Origin: UBA5336 sp039818165
GTDB taxonomy: Bacteria; Pseudomonadota; Alphaproteobacteria; Caulobacterales; Hyphomonadaceae
Length of the DNA stretch: 9,246 nt
NCBI GenBank assembly: GCA_039818165.1
Contig: JBCBUL010000051.1
Coordinates: 1 to 9,246 of the forward strand
Direction of reading: 5' to 3'
Shown: one piece after another, positions 1-6,046 of the stretch
How the letters are laid out: each line of letters starts with the position of its first letter
Numbering within the stretch: position 1 is the first letter of the stretch
The notes under the pieces: model-generated
Database searches by the model: none
What the model was told of the DNA's origin: nothing
The model's input: the letters and a program-made list of their open reading frames with translations, nothing else
Translations under genes and position numbers: made by a program

Positions 1-132
1 CTTCTCACCGCCGCCAGCCTCGGCCAGCACCATCGTGATCGCCGCCGTCAGCGTCGTCTTGCCATGGTCAACATGACCAATCGTGCCGATGTTCACATGC
101 GGCTTGTTACGCTCAAACTTCTCCTTGGCCAT
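1..132 (-). CDS. tuf: Elongation factor Tu, N-terminal 44 residues (3' end outside the window)
   Basis: EF-Tu is the GTPase that carries aminoacyl-tRNA to the ribosomal A site. Translating the minus strand from the ATG at 132 gives MAKEKFERNKPHVNIGTIGH and continues through the P-loop GHVDHGKT (residues 19-26), the G1 nucleotide-binding motif of EF-Tu. The reading frame stays open to the window edge, so about 350 of the usual ~395 residues lie outside. The start is fixed by an excellent Shine-Dalgarno, AAGGAGG, five bases upstream. The gene follows fusA on the same strand after 115 bp, the normal last position of the str operon. No convincing separate promoter is visible in the gap. Identity is certain from the sequence; whether this is the only tuf copy in the genome cannot be seen here. 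Confidence 0.97.
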   Translation of the reverse strand, partial: MAKEKFERNKPHVNIGTIGHVDHGKTTLTAAITMVLAEAGGGEK

Positions 133-137
133 CTGGG

Positions 138-144
138 CCTCCTT
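138..144 (-). promoter_or_regulatory. Shine-Dalgarno of tuf
   Basis: The mRNA strand carries AAGGAGG five bases before the tuf ATG, a seven-base match to the anti-Shine-Dalgarno. It is the strongest ribosome-binding site in the window, in line with the very high EF-Tu output expected. A small 5-bp hairpin (GGCGG/CCGCC, 161-176) lies 16 bases further upstream. Confidence 0.85.
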
Positions 145-221
145 ACTCTCATCTTCATGTGGCGGACGTTGCCGCCCAGTGTCTGAACTTCGGTTTCAGG
201 TCGTTCATCATCGCAGGCTCA

Positions 222-254
222 GGGCTAGCGATCGACCCGGTGTCTCGCTAGCCC
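222..254 (-). other. Hairpin spanning the fusA stop codon
   Basis: A perfect 10-bp inverted repeat, GGGCTAGCGA / TCGCTAGCCC, with a 13-base loop. The fusA TAG stop (248-250) lies in the 5' arm of the mRNA hairpin. No U-tract follows on the mRNA strand (it continues TGAGCCTGCG), so it is not a standard intrinsic terminator. It could be an mRNA-processing or stabilising element between fusA and tuf, whose expression levels normally differ strongly. The rest of the 133-247 gap shows only the tuf ribosome-binding site and a 5-bp hairpin at 161-176. The structure is directly visible; the role is inference. Confidence 0.6.
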
Positions 255-2368
255 GCAAGCTCCTGAATGACCTTCTGCGCTTCGGCTTTCGGCACCTCGG
301 CGTAGTGATCGAATGTCATGGTGAACTGGGCACGACCCTGGGACATGCCGCGCAGGTTCCCGACATAGCCAAACATGTTCACAAGCGGCACGAAGGCGTT
401 GATCGCCGTCACATTGCCCCGGGGCTCTGAGCCCTGGATCTGACCACGGCGGGAGTTCAGGTCACCGATGATGTCGCCCATATAGTCCTCAGGCGTGACC
501 ACCTCGACCTTCATCATTGGCTCCATCAGGCGTGGATCGCCCGGGCCTTTCAGTTCGCGGAACGCTGCGCGCGCTGCGATTTCAAAGGCCAGCACGCTGG
601 AGTCCACGTCGTGGAACTTGCCATCGATCAGCGTCGCCTTGAAGTCGGTCACGGGATAACCGGCCAGAAGCCCGTTTTCCTTCGCGCTCTCAAGACCTTT
701 CTCAACACCCGGGATGTATTCCTTCGGCACGGAACCGCCGACGATCGCGCTCTCGAAGATAAAGCCCGATCCGGCTTCAAGCGGCTCGAACTGGATTTTC
801 ACTTCGGCGAACTGACCCGAGCCACCCGACTGTTTCTTGTGGGTGTAGTTGATCTCTGTCGCGCGGCCGATGGCCTCGCGGTACGCCACTTGTGGCTGAC
901 CAATATTGGCCTCCACCTTGAACTCACGCTTCAAGCGGTCGACGAGAATGTCGAGGTGAAGCTCGCCCATGCCTTTCATGATCGTCTGACCGGACTCCTG
1001 ATCCGTTTCAACACGGAAAGACGGGTCCTCCGCCGCAAGGCGCTGCAGGCCCACGGACATTTTTTCCTGGTCTGCCTTTGACTTCGGCTCGACAGCGATC
1101 TCGATCACAGGATCGGGGAAGTTCATCGTTTCCAGAACCACTGGATCGGACTTGTCAGAAAGCGTGTCACCGGTGGTGGTCTCTTTTAGACCCGCCAGGG
1201 CGATAATGTCTCCGGCGAACGCCTCTTCAATCTCTTCGCGGTTGTTGGAGTGCATCATCATCATGCGGCCAACGCGCTCTTGACGCCCCTTGGTCGCATT
1301 CAGAACGGAGCCACCCTTGGTCAGCGTTCCTGAGTAAATGCGTACAAAGGTCAAAGAGCCCACGAAGGGGTCGTTCATGATCTTGAAGGCAAGGCCGGAG
1401 AATGGCTGAGCGTCCTCTGCCGAGCGCGCGATGTTGCGCACTTCGTCTTCGTCGCCCGGCTTGAAGCCCATATAGGCTTCGACATCGAGCGGACCGGGCA
1501 GATAGTCGACCACGGCGTTCAGCATTGGCTGCACGCCCTTGTTTTTGAACGCAGAGCCGCACAGGACCGGAACGAAGGACATGGACAGGGTGCCCTTACG
1601 GATCAGCTCACGGAGCTTTTCCTCAGTCGGTTCAGTACCCTCAAGGTAGGCCTCCATGGCCTCCTCTTCCATTTCAACGGCGATCTCGACCAGTTCGGCG
1701 CGCATTTCAGCGGCCTTGTCGGCAAGCTCGGGCCGCACATCGCGCAGTTCCCAGGTGGCGCCAAGGTCTTCACCTTGCCACACCCATTCTTTCATGGTGA
1801 TCAGGTCAACATGGCCTTCCAGCTCAGTCTCAGCGCCGATCGGCAGTTGGATCGGAGCAGGCGTCGCGCCCGTGCGCTCTTTGATCATCTTCACGCAGTT
1901 GAAGAAGTCAGCGCCGGTCTTGTCCATCTTGTTGACGAAGACTATGCGAGGCACCTTGTAGCGATCAGCCTGGCGCCAAACGGTCTCGGTTTGCGGCTCA
2001 ACGCCAGCGTTTGCGTCCAGCACACAGACAGCCCCATCGAGCACGGCGAGCGACCGCTCCACCTCAATCGTGAAGTCCACGTGCCCGGGCGTGTCAATGA
2101 TGTTGAAGCGATACTTGTCGGTCTGGGCTGTCTTGCCGTCTTCGGTACGTTCCCAGAAAGTCGTCGTGGCAGCAGACGTGATCGTGATGCCGCGCTCTTG
2201 CTCCTGCTCCATCCAGTCCATGGTGGCAGCGCCGTCGTGGACTTCGCCGATCTTGTGCGACTTGCCCGTGTAAAACAGGATGCGCTCTGTCGTCGTGGTC
2301 TTGCCAGCATCGATGTGAGCCATGATGCCGAAGTTGCGGTAGCGCTCAAGCGGATAATCGCGGGCCAT
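248..2368 (-). CDS. fusA: Elongation factor G
   Basis: EF-G is the translocation GTPase: it moves tRNA and mRNA through the ribosome after peptide transfer and, with ribosome recycling factor, splits post-termination ribosomes. The 706-residue product has the full family length. Visible GTPase motifs are AHIDAGKT (residues 17-24), the switch I stretch ERGITI (about 58-63), DTPGH (92-96), NKMD (146-149) and GSAFKN (271-276). The G' insertion, domain II (SGLAFKIMNDPFVGSLTFVR) and domain IV (YTHKKQSGGSGQFAEV) follow in the normal order, and a normal C-terminus ends VIQELAG. The ATG at 2368 gives the family N-terminus MARDYPLERYRNFGI and has AAGGA eight bases upstream. The gene sits between rpsG (112-bp gap) and tuf (115-bp gap), the standard str-operon place. 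It ends in TAG, inside an inverted repeat. Nothing suggests truncation or a paralogue such as EF-G2. Confidence 0.98.
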   Translation of the reverse strand: MARDYPLERYRNFGIMAHIDAGKTTTTERILFYTGKSHKIGEVHDGAATMDWMEQEQERGITITSAATTTFWERTEDGKTAQTDKYRFNIIDTPGHVDFTIEVERSLAVLDGAVCVLDANAGVEPQTETVWRQADRYKVPRIVFVNKMDKTGADFFNCVKMIKERTGATPAPIQLPIGAETELEGHVDLITMKEWVWQGEDLGATWELRDVRPELADKAAEMRAELVEIAVEMEEEAMEAYLEGTEPTEEKLRELIRKGTLSMSFVPVLCGSAFKNKGVQPMLNAVVDYLPGPLDVEAYMGFKPGDEDEVRNIARSAEDAQPFSGLAFKIMNDPFVGSLTFVRIYSGTLTKGGSVLNATKGRQERVGRMMMMHSNNREEIEEAFAGDIIALAGLKETTTGDTLSDKSDPVVLETMNFPDPVIEIAVEPKSKADQEKMSVGLQRLAAEDPSFRVETDQESGQTIMKGMGELHLDILVDRLKREFKVEANIGQPQVAYREAIGRATEINYTHKKQSGGSGQFAEVKIQFEPLEAGSGFIFESAIVGGSVPKEYIPGVEKGLESAKENGLLAGYPVTDFKATLIDGKFHDVDSSVLAFEIAARAAFRELKGPGDPRLMEPMMKVEVVTPEDYMGDIIGDLNSRRGQIQGSEPRGNVTAINAFVPLVNMFGYVGNLRGMSQGRAQFTMTFDHYAEVPKAEAQKVIQELAG

Positions 2369-2376
2369 TGCAGCGG

Positions 2377-2381
2377 TCCTT
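2377..2381 (-). promoter_or_regulatory. Shine-Dalgarno of fusA
   Basis: AAGGA on the mRNA strand, eight bases before the fusA ATG. It begins eight bases after the base of the hairpin at 2390-2413, so folding of that hairpin leaves the site exposed but close to structure. Confidence 0.7.
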
Positions 2382-2389
2382 TACAAGGT

Positions 2390-2413
2390 CGCGCCGGGCC
2401 CCTGCCCGACGCG
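2390..2413 (-). other. Ten-bp hairpin in the rpsG–fusA gap
   Basis: On the mRNA strand the sequence reads CGCGUCGGGC, loop AGGG, GCCCGGCGCG. This is ten pairs including one G·U wobble that would be a mismatch on the other strand, which favours function as RNA in the operon transcript. It lies just upstream of the fusA ribosome-binding site. No U-run follows, so it is not an intrinsic terminator. A translational operator, processing site or barrier to 3' exonucleases is possible; none is shown. The remaining gap (2414-2480) contains two GGCGCC palindromes and nothing else I can assign. Confidence 0.55.
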
Positions 2414-2480
2414 TTTCTGGGTGTCAATTAGGGCGGCGCCTAGCACAAGCCAACCGATGGCGCCAGCGCGGCAGTTCAGC

Positions 2481-2951
2481 CTACCAGCGGTAGTGTGAGA
2501 AGGCCCGGTTTGCTTCTGCCATTTTATGAGTGTCTTCGCGCTTTTTCACGGCATTTCCGCGGCCTTGCGCAGCATCCATGAGCTCGCCCGCAAGGCGCTC
2601 GCGCATGGTGTTTTCGTTCCGGCCGCGGGCAGCAGACGCCAGCCAGCGAATCGCCAGAGCCTGGCGGCGCTCGGGACGCACCTCGACAGGCACCTGATAG
2701 GTGGCACCCCCCACACGGCGCGAACGCACCTCAACCTCTGGAGAGATCGCATCCAGAGCTTCATGGAAAAGCCCGACAGGGTCTTTCTTGGCGCGCTCTT
2801 CAACCAGATCGAGGGCACCATAAACGATGCGCTCGGCGGTCGACTTCTTTCCGTCCAGCATGATCTGGTTCATGAACTTCGACAGAACGACGTCCTTGAA
2901 CTTCGGATCTGGAAGAACTTCGCGTTTTTCTGCGCGGTGACGACGGGACAT
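2481..2951 (-). CDS. rpsG: Small-subunit ribosomal protein S7 (uS7)
   Basis: S7 is a primary 16S rRNA-binding protein that organises the 3' major (head) domain of the 30S subunit and lies near the exit-site tRNA. The 156-residue product has the usual length and the family signature throughout: MSRRHRAEKREVLPDPKF at the start, then FMNQIMLDGKKSTAERIVY (about 26-44), VGGATYQVPVEVRPERR in the middle, and HKMAEANRAFSHYRW at the end. The ATG at 2951 lies 12 bases after the rpsL stop. The Shine-Dalgarno GAGG (2960-2963) directly abuts the rpsL TAA with an eight-base spacing, so the two genes are very likely translationally coupled. In E. coli, S7 represses its own operon by binding a longer rpsL–rpsG intercistron; here there is no room for such a structure. 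The gene ends in TAG. Confidence 0.98.
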   Translation of the reverse strand: MSRRHRAEKREVLPDPKFKDVVLSKFMNQIMLDGKKSTAERIVYGALDLVEERAKKDPVGLFHEALDAISPEVEVRSRRVGGATYQVPVEVRPERRQALAIRWLASAARGRNENTMRERLAGELMDAAQGRGNAVKKREDTHKMAEANRAFSHYRW

Positions 2952-2963
2952 GGGCCTGGCCTC

Positions 2964-3335
2964 TTATTTCGGTTTCTTGACGCCGTAATGGGAGCGGCGC
3001 TGCTTACGATCTTTCACGCCCTGCGTATCAAGCACACCACGCAGAATGTGGTAGCGCACGCCGGGAAGGTCTTTCACACGACCGCCACGGATCAGCACAA
3101 CCGAGTGCTCCTGCAGGTTGTGGCCTTCACCCGGAATGTAGCAGAGCGACTCAAAGCCCGATGTCAGGCGAACCTTTGCCACTTTCCGGAGCGCCGAGTT
3201 CGGCTTCTTCGGAGTGGTTGTGTAAACGCGGGTGCACACACCGCGACGCTGGGGGCAGGCCTTCAGGGCCGGGGTCTTGGACCGCGTCGGCTTTGGCTTG
3301 CGCGGATGACGGACGAGCTGCTGGATCGTGGGCAT
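2964..3335 (-). CDS. rpsL: Small-subunit ribosomal protein S12 (uS12)
   Basis: S12 sits at the decoding centre of the 30S subunit and helps set translational accuracy. The 123-residue product is full length. It has MPTIQQLVRHPRKPK at the start, TPKKPNSALRKVAKVRL in the middle and GVKDRKQRRSHYGVKK near the end. The two lysines where streptomycin-resistance substitutions usually fall (in KKPNS, around residues 43-44, and in GGRVKDLPG, residue 88) are wild type. The aspartate that RimO methylthiolates in other bacteria (residue 89) is present. The ATG at 3335 gives the invariant MPTIQQL start, but no good Shine-Dalgarno lies at normal spacing: the nearest purine-rich stretch, GAAGAGA, sits in the loop of a hairpin ending three bases before the ATG. 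It is the first gene of the str operon and is served by the promoter at 3513-3541. Confidence 0.98.
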   Translation of the reverse strand: MPTIQQLVRHPRKPKPTRSKTPALKACPQRRGVCTRVYTTTPKKPNSALRKVAKVRLTSGFESLCYIPGEGHNLQEHSVVLIRGGRVKDLPGVRYHILRGVLDTQGVKDRKQRRSHYGVKKPK

Positions 3336-3338
3336 ATG

Positions 3339-3365
3339 GGGCCAGTGTCTCTTCAGTTCTGGCCC
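3339..3365 (-). promoter_or_regulatory. Hairpin abutting the rpsL start codon
   Basis: On the mRNA strand, GGGCCAG and CUGGCCC form a perfect 7-bp stem around a 13-base loop, AACUGAAGAGACA. The 3' arm ends three bases before the rpsL AUG. The only Shine-Dalgarno-like purine run (GAAGAGA) is in the loop. A folded hairpin here would either block 30S loading or bring the loop purines closer to the AUG, as in the known hairpin-shortened start site of phage T4 gene 38. The inverted repeat is directly visible; a regulatory role is inference. Confidence 0.5.
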
Positions 3366-3398
3366 ACGTTTCCAATAGGGGGCCGGTTAAAACAAAAC

Positions 3399-3456
3399 GC
3401 CCAGATACCCCGCAAAGGGCTCCGGACAAACGGTTCGCTCTCGGATATCTCCGGGC
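3399..3456 (-). promoter_or_regulatory. Possible structured leader of the str operon
   Basis: The stretch between the predicted transcription start (about 3506) and rpsL is about 170 bases and has no reading frame of note. On the mRNA strand, GCCC-GG-AGAUAUCC (3456-3443) can pair with GGGUAUCUGGGC (3410-3399): 12 pairs with one G·U and a two-base bulge, closing a 32-base loop. A smaller competing hairpin, CGGA-GATA-UCCG, uses part of the 5' arm. Mutually exclusive folds would fit leader regulation, but the match was found by eye and could be chance. Confidence 0.35.
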
Positions 3457-3512
3457 CAGTTCGACCGCAAAACACTAAAAGCGCCTGCAGCCCATCCGGC
3501 CAGCGATCACGC

Positions 3513-3541
3513 GTAATAAGTCCGGCGAACGCTCACGTCAA
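3513..3541 (-). promoter_or_regulatory. Predicted sigma70-type promoter of the str operon
   Basis: On the minus strand a -35 box TTGACG (3536-3541, five of six consensus bases) is followed after exactly 17 bases by TATTAC (3513-3518, four of six). Transcription would start near 3506. It lies 25 bases beyond the stop of the upstream gene and points at rpsL, so it is well placed to drive rpsL-rpsG-fusA-tuf. It is the best promoter match I found in the window. Confidence 0.65.
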
Positions 3542-3566
3542 CCGTCAGGCGGCAGGGCGTTGCCAA

Positions 3567-5891
3567 TCATGGAACAAAAGCAACGCGGATAGGGACCTGC
3601 GCGTCGCCGGCCATTTCCTGACTGATACCCCAAGCGCCATCGGTTCGGGCACACTGTTCAAGTGTCGATCCTGCAATCGCCACCGTCTGGCAAACGGTTT
3701 GCGCAACAACTACGTCCTGGATCACCCGGCCGTGCGAGCGGGTCATTGCGGTGTACTTCAGGTCCGGTTGCGCATCGATCCATCGCAAGCTTGAAAGCTC
3801 AGCGTAGCCTTGGGCCACGCCGCCCCGCCCAAGCAGGGCCCAACGCGCCGTTTCGACCGGGCCCATAATCCCCATGATCTCCAGTCGAGTGCCGCGAGCC
3901 AAGTCACCATTCTGAAGGCGAGTCCGTTCAGACGCCAATGGCCGCAACTCGGTATCGCGAGTGACCTCGACCCAGCCGTGACCAACGGTCAAATCGTCCT
4001 GAATAGGGGCCACTTCAGCCGCTCTGCGGATGTTGATAGTGCGCCGGCGCTCTAGCCGTTCCCCAAAACCGACCGAGAGGGTGCCAGATTGGGTGGGTAT
4101 CTCGAACTCGGCGGATTGCGCACCTTGCTCGACAAGGCCTTGAAGCTGATCTGCCAATTGGCTGCGCTCAATCGGATCTGCGGCCACAACCAGGCGGGCC
4201 AGGATCGGCTCCAGAGACGTGGCTTCCGTTACCCGCGTCGACGCAGGGCCTCGCGCATCAGGCAAGGCTTGTGCGAACCAGCCTCCTGCAGAGTGACGAC
4301 AAACATCCCCTTGCCGCGACAGCTCCGCTCCGAGGGAAACTGTGAAGGTTCTGCACGTCGTTGTTGCGTCAACCGTCTCAACGACAGGCTGCCAAACGGG
4401 TCCGCCATGGACCCGTCCGAGCGGACCATTAAAGGTCTCGGCGGGCACCACATCCCCCGCCGAAACGTAGCCATGGGCCACACCCGCCTGCCCTACCAGA
4501 TACCACCGGTCCCCATAGGCACTGGTGACGGTGGCGATCCTCTGGAAAAGTGAGCCGGCATCGGCCTGACCCGCTTCCATATTCGTTTGCAAATCCGGCA
4601 AAGGCCGCACGCTGAGAGCGTCGGGCGCGGCGAACCAACCGCCCTCAATCGCAAAATTCGTATCAAACAGAGCCACAGTGTTCGCGCGCGGTATGGAAAC
4701 CGTCTGGCGCGCCAATCGGCTCGACACAAAGTCGACCTTAGCGATCTGGCCCTCGGGCGTTTTCAGGTGGGCTGAACGCCCATCAAGTTCCGCGCTCAGC
4801 GCTCTTTCGATACGGCTTGCAATTTCGTTGGCCGCGTCCCGGTCAAGCGTTTCTCCACTGGCCTCTATCAACTCGAGAACAATGGCTGCGGCAGACCCAG
4901 CAAGCACCGGCCCCGTGTGCGAATGCAAGGGAAGCTGTTGGCGCTCTGGGAGGATTGGTTCCGGCGCAACGTCCCGTATCGGTTGTGGAAGACTGGCGAG
5001 TTGGACCTCGGAAGATGGACTCGGCTCTGCCGCTTGACGTGCGAACCGGACAATGTCGGCTTCGCGCGGCGCTGGAGGCGTCGTCTTAAGGGATGGCGGG
5101 GCCAGGCTGGGCGGGTCCCTCTGGGGCACCACGTCTACGATTTCGACAGCGGCGCCTGTAGGTGGGGTCGAGTTCAACCCTTCGGGCAGAGCCGGCTCGG
5201 CAACGATGAGTGTTTCGCTTGTCTGTTGGGCTTTACTAGGGGGTCGGTCTTCTGTTGAAGCCCCGGTCGTAGGGGCTGCCTCTGGTGCCATGGCAGGCAA
5301 CTGGGCCGAAGTGTCCTGTTGGGGTCCAAGCAGTCCAGGTTTCGCAGGCGCCACGCCGGCCAGCAAAGGTCCATCTTGCGTATCGTCCACTGCTGCGCCG
5401 TCTTGGAAGCCAAGAAACACCGCCAAGGCAGACAATGACAGACCGGCCAGAGCAGCGAGCGCCATCACCGCTTTCGCCAGACGCTTTTGGCGCGGCACAG
5501 CGACTTTTTCCGGGCGATCTTCGGGCTCGGCAATCAGCAAAAGTTGCGATGGTACCTCGCCAGTCGGTTTTTCGGCGGGCGTCGGAGGTTTGGCCGCTTC
5601 GGAAGATACTTCGTGCCGTTCCGTGGGCGCATCAATCTCGTTGATTTGGACGGGCTCCAGAGATCTTGCGACCGGCCGACTGGACGCCACAATGGAAGAG
5701 ACAACAGCTTTGATCTGTTCCACCGGAAAATCGTCAGCGCTGGTTACTCCCCCCTCTGGGCTGTCCGCATGGGGCACATCACCGAACAAGCGGCTGACGA
5801 CCTCACTCATGGAGCCATCATCACCCGGCAGTCGACCGTGAATAGCCTGCGCACTGCGCCGCCGGATACGCTGCCGTGTTCTGTTCGCCAT
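3567..5891 (-). CDS. Unassigned single-pass membrane protein with duplicated SH3-like/cysteine-pair modules
   Basis: I do not recognise a named family for this 774-residue protein. It opens with an Arg-rich segment (MANRTRQRIRRR). One membrane helix follows at about residues 138-162 (LAKAVMALAALAGLSLSALA), with RQKR before it and an acidic stretch after, so the N-terminus is probably cytoplasmic and the rest periplasmic. A Pro/Ala/Glu-rich linker spans about 168-325. The C-terminal half holds two copies of one module. Each has an SH3-like region (about 417-483 and 638-705, ending GYVSAGDVVP and GYAELSSLRW) and then a short Cys-pair domain ending in Gly-x-Trp or similar. The only four cysteines (513, 531, 734, 747) form these two pairs, fitting periplasmic disulfides. 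The start at 5891 is chosen because AGG and GAGG lie just upstream; longer in-frame options (ATG 5966, TTG 5987) lack a ribosome-binding site and run into the rpoC terminator. The stop is TGA. Cell-wall or envelope binding is a guess from the SH3-like fold. Confidence 0.85.
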   Translation of the reverse strand: MANRTRQRIRRRSAQAIHGRLPGDDGSMSEVVSRLFGDVPHADSPEGGVTSADDFPVEQIKAVVSSIVASSRPVARSLEPVQINEIDAPTERHEVSSEAAKPPTPAEKPTGEVPSQLLLIAEPEDRPEKVAVPRQKRLAKAVMALAALAGLSLSALAVFLGFQDGAAVDDTQDGPLLAGVAPAKPGLLGPQQDTSAQLPAMAPEAAPTTGASTEDRPPSKAQQTSETLIVAEPALPEGLNSTPPTGAAVEIVDVVPQRDPPSLAPPSLKTTPPAPREADIVRFARQAAEPSPSSEVQLASLPQPIRDVAPEPILPERQQLPLHSHTGPVLAGSAAAIVLELIEASGETLDRDAANEIASRIERALSAELDGRSAHLKTPEGQIAKVDFVSSRLARQTVSIPRANTVALFDTNFAIEGGWFAAPDALSVRPLPDLQTNMEAGQADAGSLFQRIATVTSAYGDRWYLVGQAGVAHGYVSAGDVVPAETFNGPLGRVHGGPVWQPVVETVDATTTCRTFTVSLGAELSRQGDVCRHSAGGWFAQALPDARGPASTRVTEATSLEPILARLVVAADPIERSQLADQLQGLVEQGAQSAEFEIPTQSGTLSVGFGERLERRRTINIRRAAEVAPIQDDLTVGHGWVEVTRDTELRPLASERTRLQNGDLARGTRLEIMGIMGPVETARWALLGRGGVAQGYAELSSLRWIDAQPDLKYTAMTRSHGRVIQDVVVAQTVCQTVAIAGSTLEQCARTDGAWGISQEMAGDAQVPIRVAFVP
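3609..4877 (-). repeat. Diverged tandem duplication inside the SH3-like protein
   Basis: Protein-level repeat. Copy 1 covers about residues 339-541 (nucleotides 4877-4269) and copy 2 about 563-761 (4205-3609). Both run in the same order: a short helical stretch (ANEIASRIERALSAEL; RSQLADQLQGLVEQG); a beta-rich stretch with basic residues (SSRLARQTVSIPRA; GERLERRRTINIRRA); an aromatic opening of the SH3-like part (GGWFAAPDALSVRPL; HGWVEVTRDTELRPL); its end (RWYLVGQAGVAHGYVSAG; RWALLGRGGVAQGYAELS); and a cysteine pair (CRTFTV..C; CQTVAI..C) with a closing Trp. The copies are far apart in residue identity, so the duplication is old. The Cys-pair part resembles the C-R...C-R...G-x-W pattern of 17-kDa surface-antigen-like proteins; that comparison is from memory. 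Confidence 0.7.
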
Positions 5892-5939
5892 TACCTCGCC
5901 TGTTGGGCCCGCTCGATGGGCGGTATGATTAACACAATC

Positions 5940-5972
5940 GACTCGCGCGCACAGGGCCGCGGACATGGATTC
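5940..5972 (-). promoter_or_regulatory. Two GANTC sites upstream of the SH3-like gene
   Basis: GACTC (5940-5944) and GATTC (5968-5972) lie in the 94-bp gap between the rpoC terminator and the ATG at 5891. GANTC is the target of the cell-cycle methyltransferase CcrM in many Alphaproteobacteria, and its methylation controls GcrA-dependent promoters. No clean -35/-10 pair is visible in the gap; TTAATCAT (around 5926-5933) is the only AT-rich stretch. The promoter itself is therefore inferred from the terminator upstream, not seen. Confidence 0.35.
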
Positions 5973-5985
5973 CGGGCAAGGCAAC

Positions 5986-6020
5986 AAAAAAAGAGGCCGA
6001 ACACGCAGGTTCGGCCTCTT
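5986..6020 (-). terminator. Rho-independent terminator after rpoC
   Basis: On the minus strand a perfect 12-bp stem, AAGAGGCCGAAC / GTTCGGCCTCTT, encloses a six-base loop (CTGCGT) and runs into seven T residues. It begins 26 bases after the rpoC TAG, so it ends the rpoBC transcript. It makes the SH3-like gene dependent on read-through or its own promoter. The opposite strand lacks a comparable U-run in the right place, so the element is directional. Confidence 0.95.
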
Positions 6021-6046
6021 CGTTTTCTCGTATCAGGCGACTTTGC

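Noticed and set aside
161..176. GGCGG/CCGCC hairpin upstream of the tuf ribosome-binding site
   Set aside because: It has only five pairs and no U-tract, and is expected by chance at this GC content. It is noted under the tuf Shine-Dalgarno only.
1775..2431. Plus-strand open frame of 218 codons opposite the fusA start
   Set aside because: It is the antisense shadow of a fully conserved EF-G coding region.
2435..2464. Two GGCGCC palindromes in the rpsG–fusA gap as a hairpin or operator
   Set aside because: Each is self-complementary and only six bases; such sites are common in GC-rich DNA, and the 18-base loop gives weak pairing.
2526..3794. Plus-strand open frame of 422 codons
   Set aside because: It is antisense to rpsG, rpsL, the str leader and the end of the SH3-like gene. 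It has no recognisable domain and is an effect of high GC third positions.
5892..5987. A 32-residue N-terminal extension of the SH3-like protein from TTG 5987 or ATG 5966
   Set aside because: The TTG lies in the U-tract of the rpoC terminator and neither start has a ribosome-binding site. The extension would also add three cysteines not otherwise present in the cytoplasmic part. ATG 5891 has GAGG/AGG upstream.
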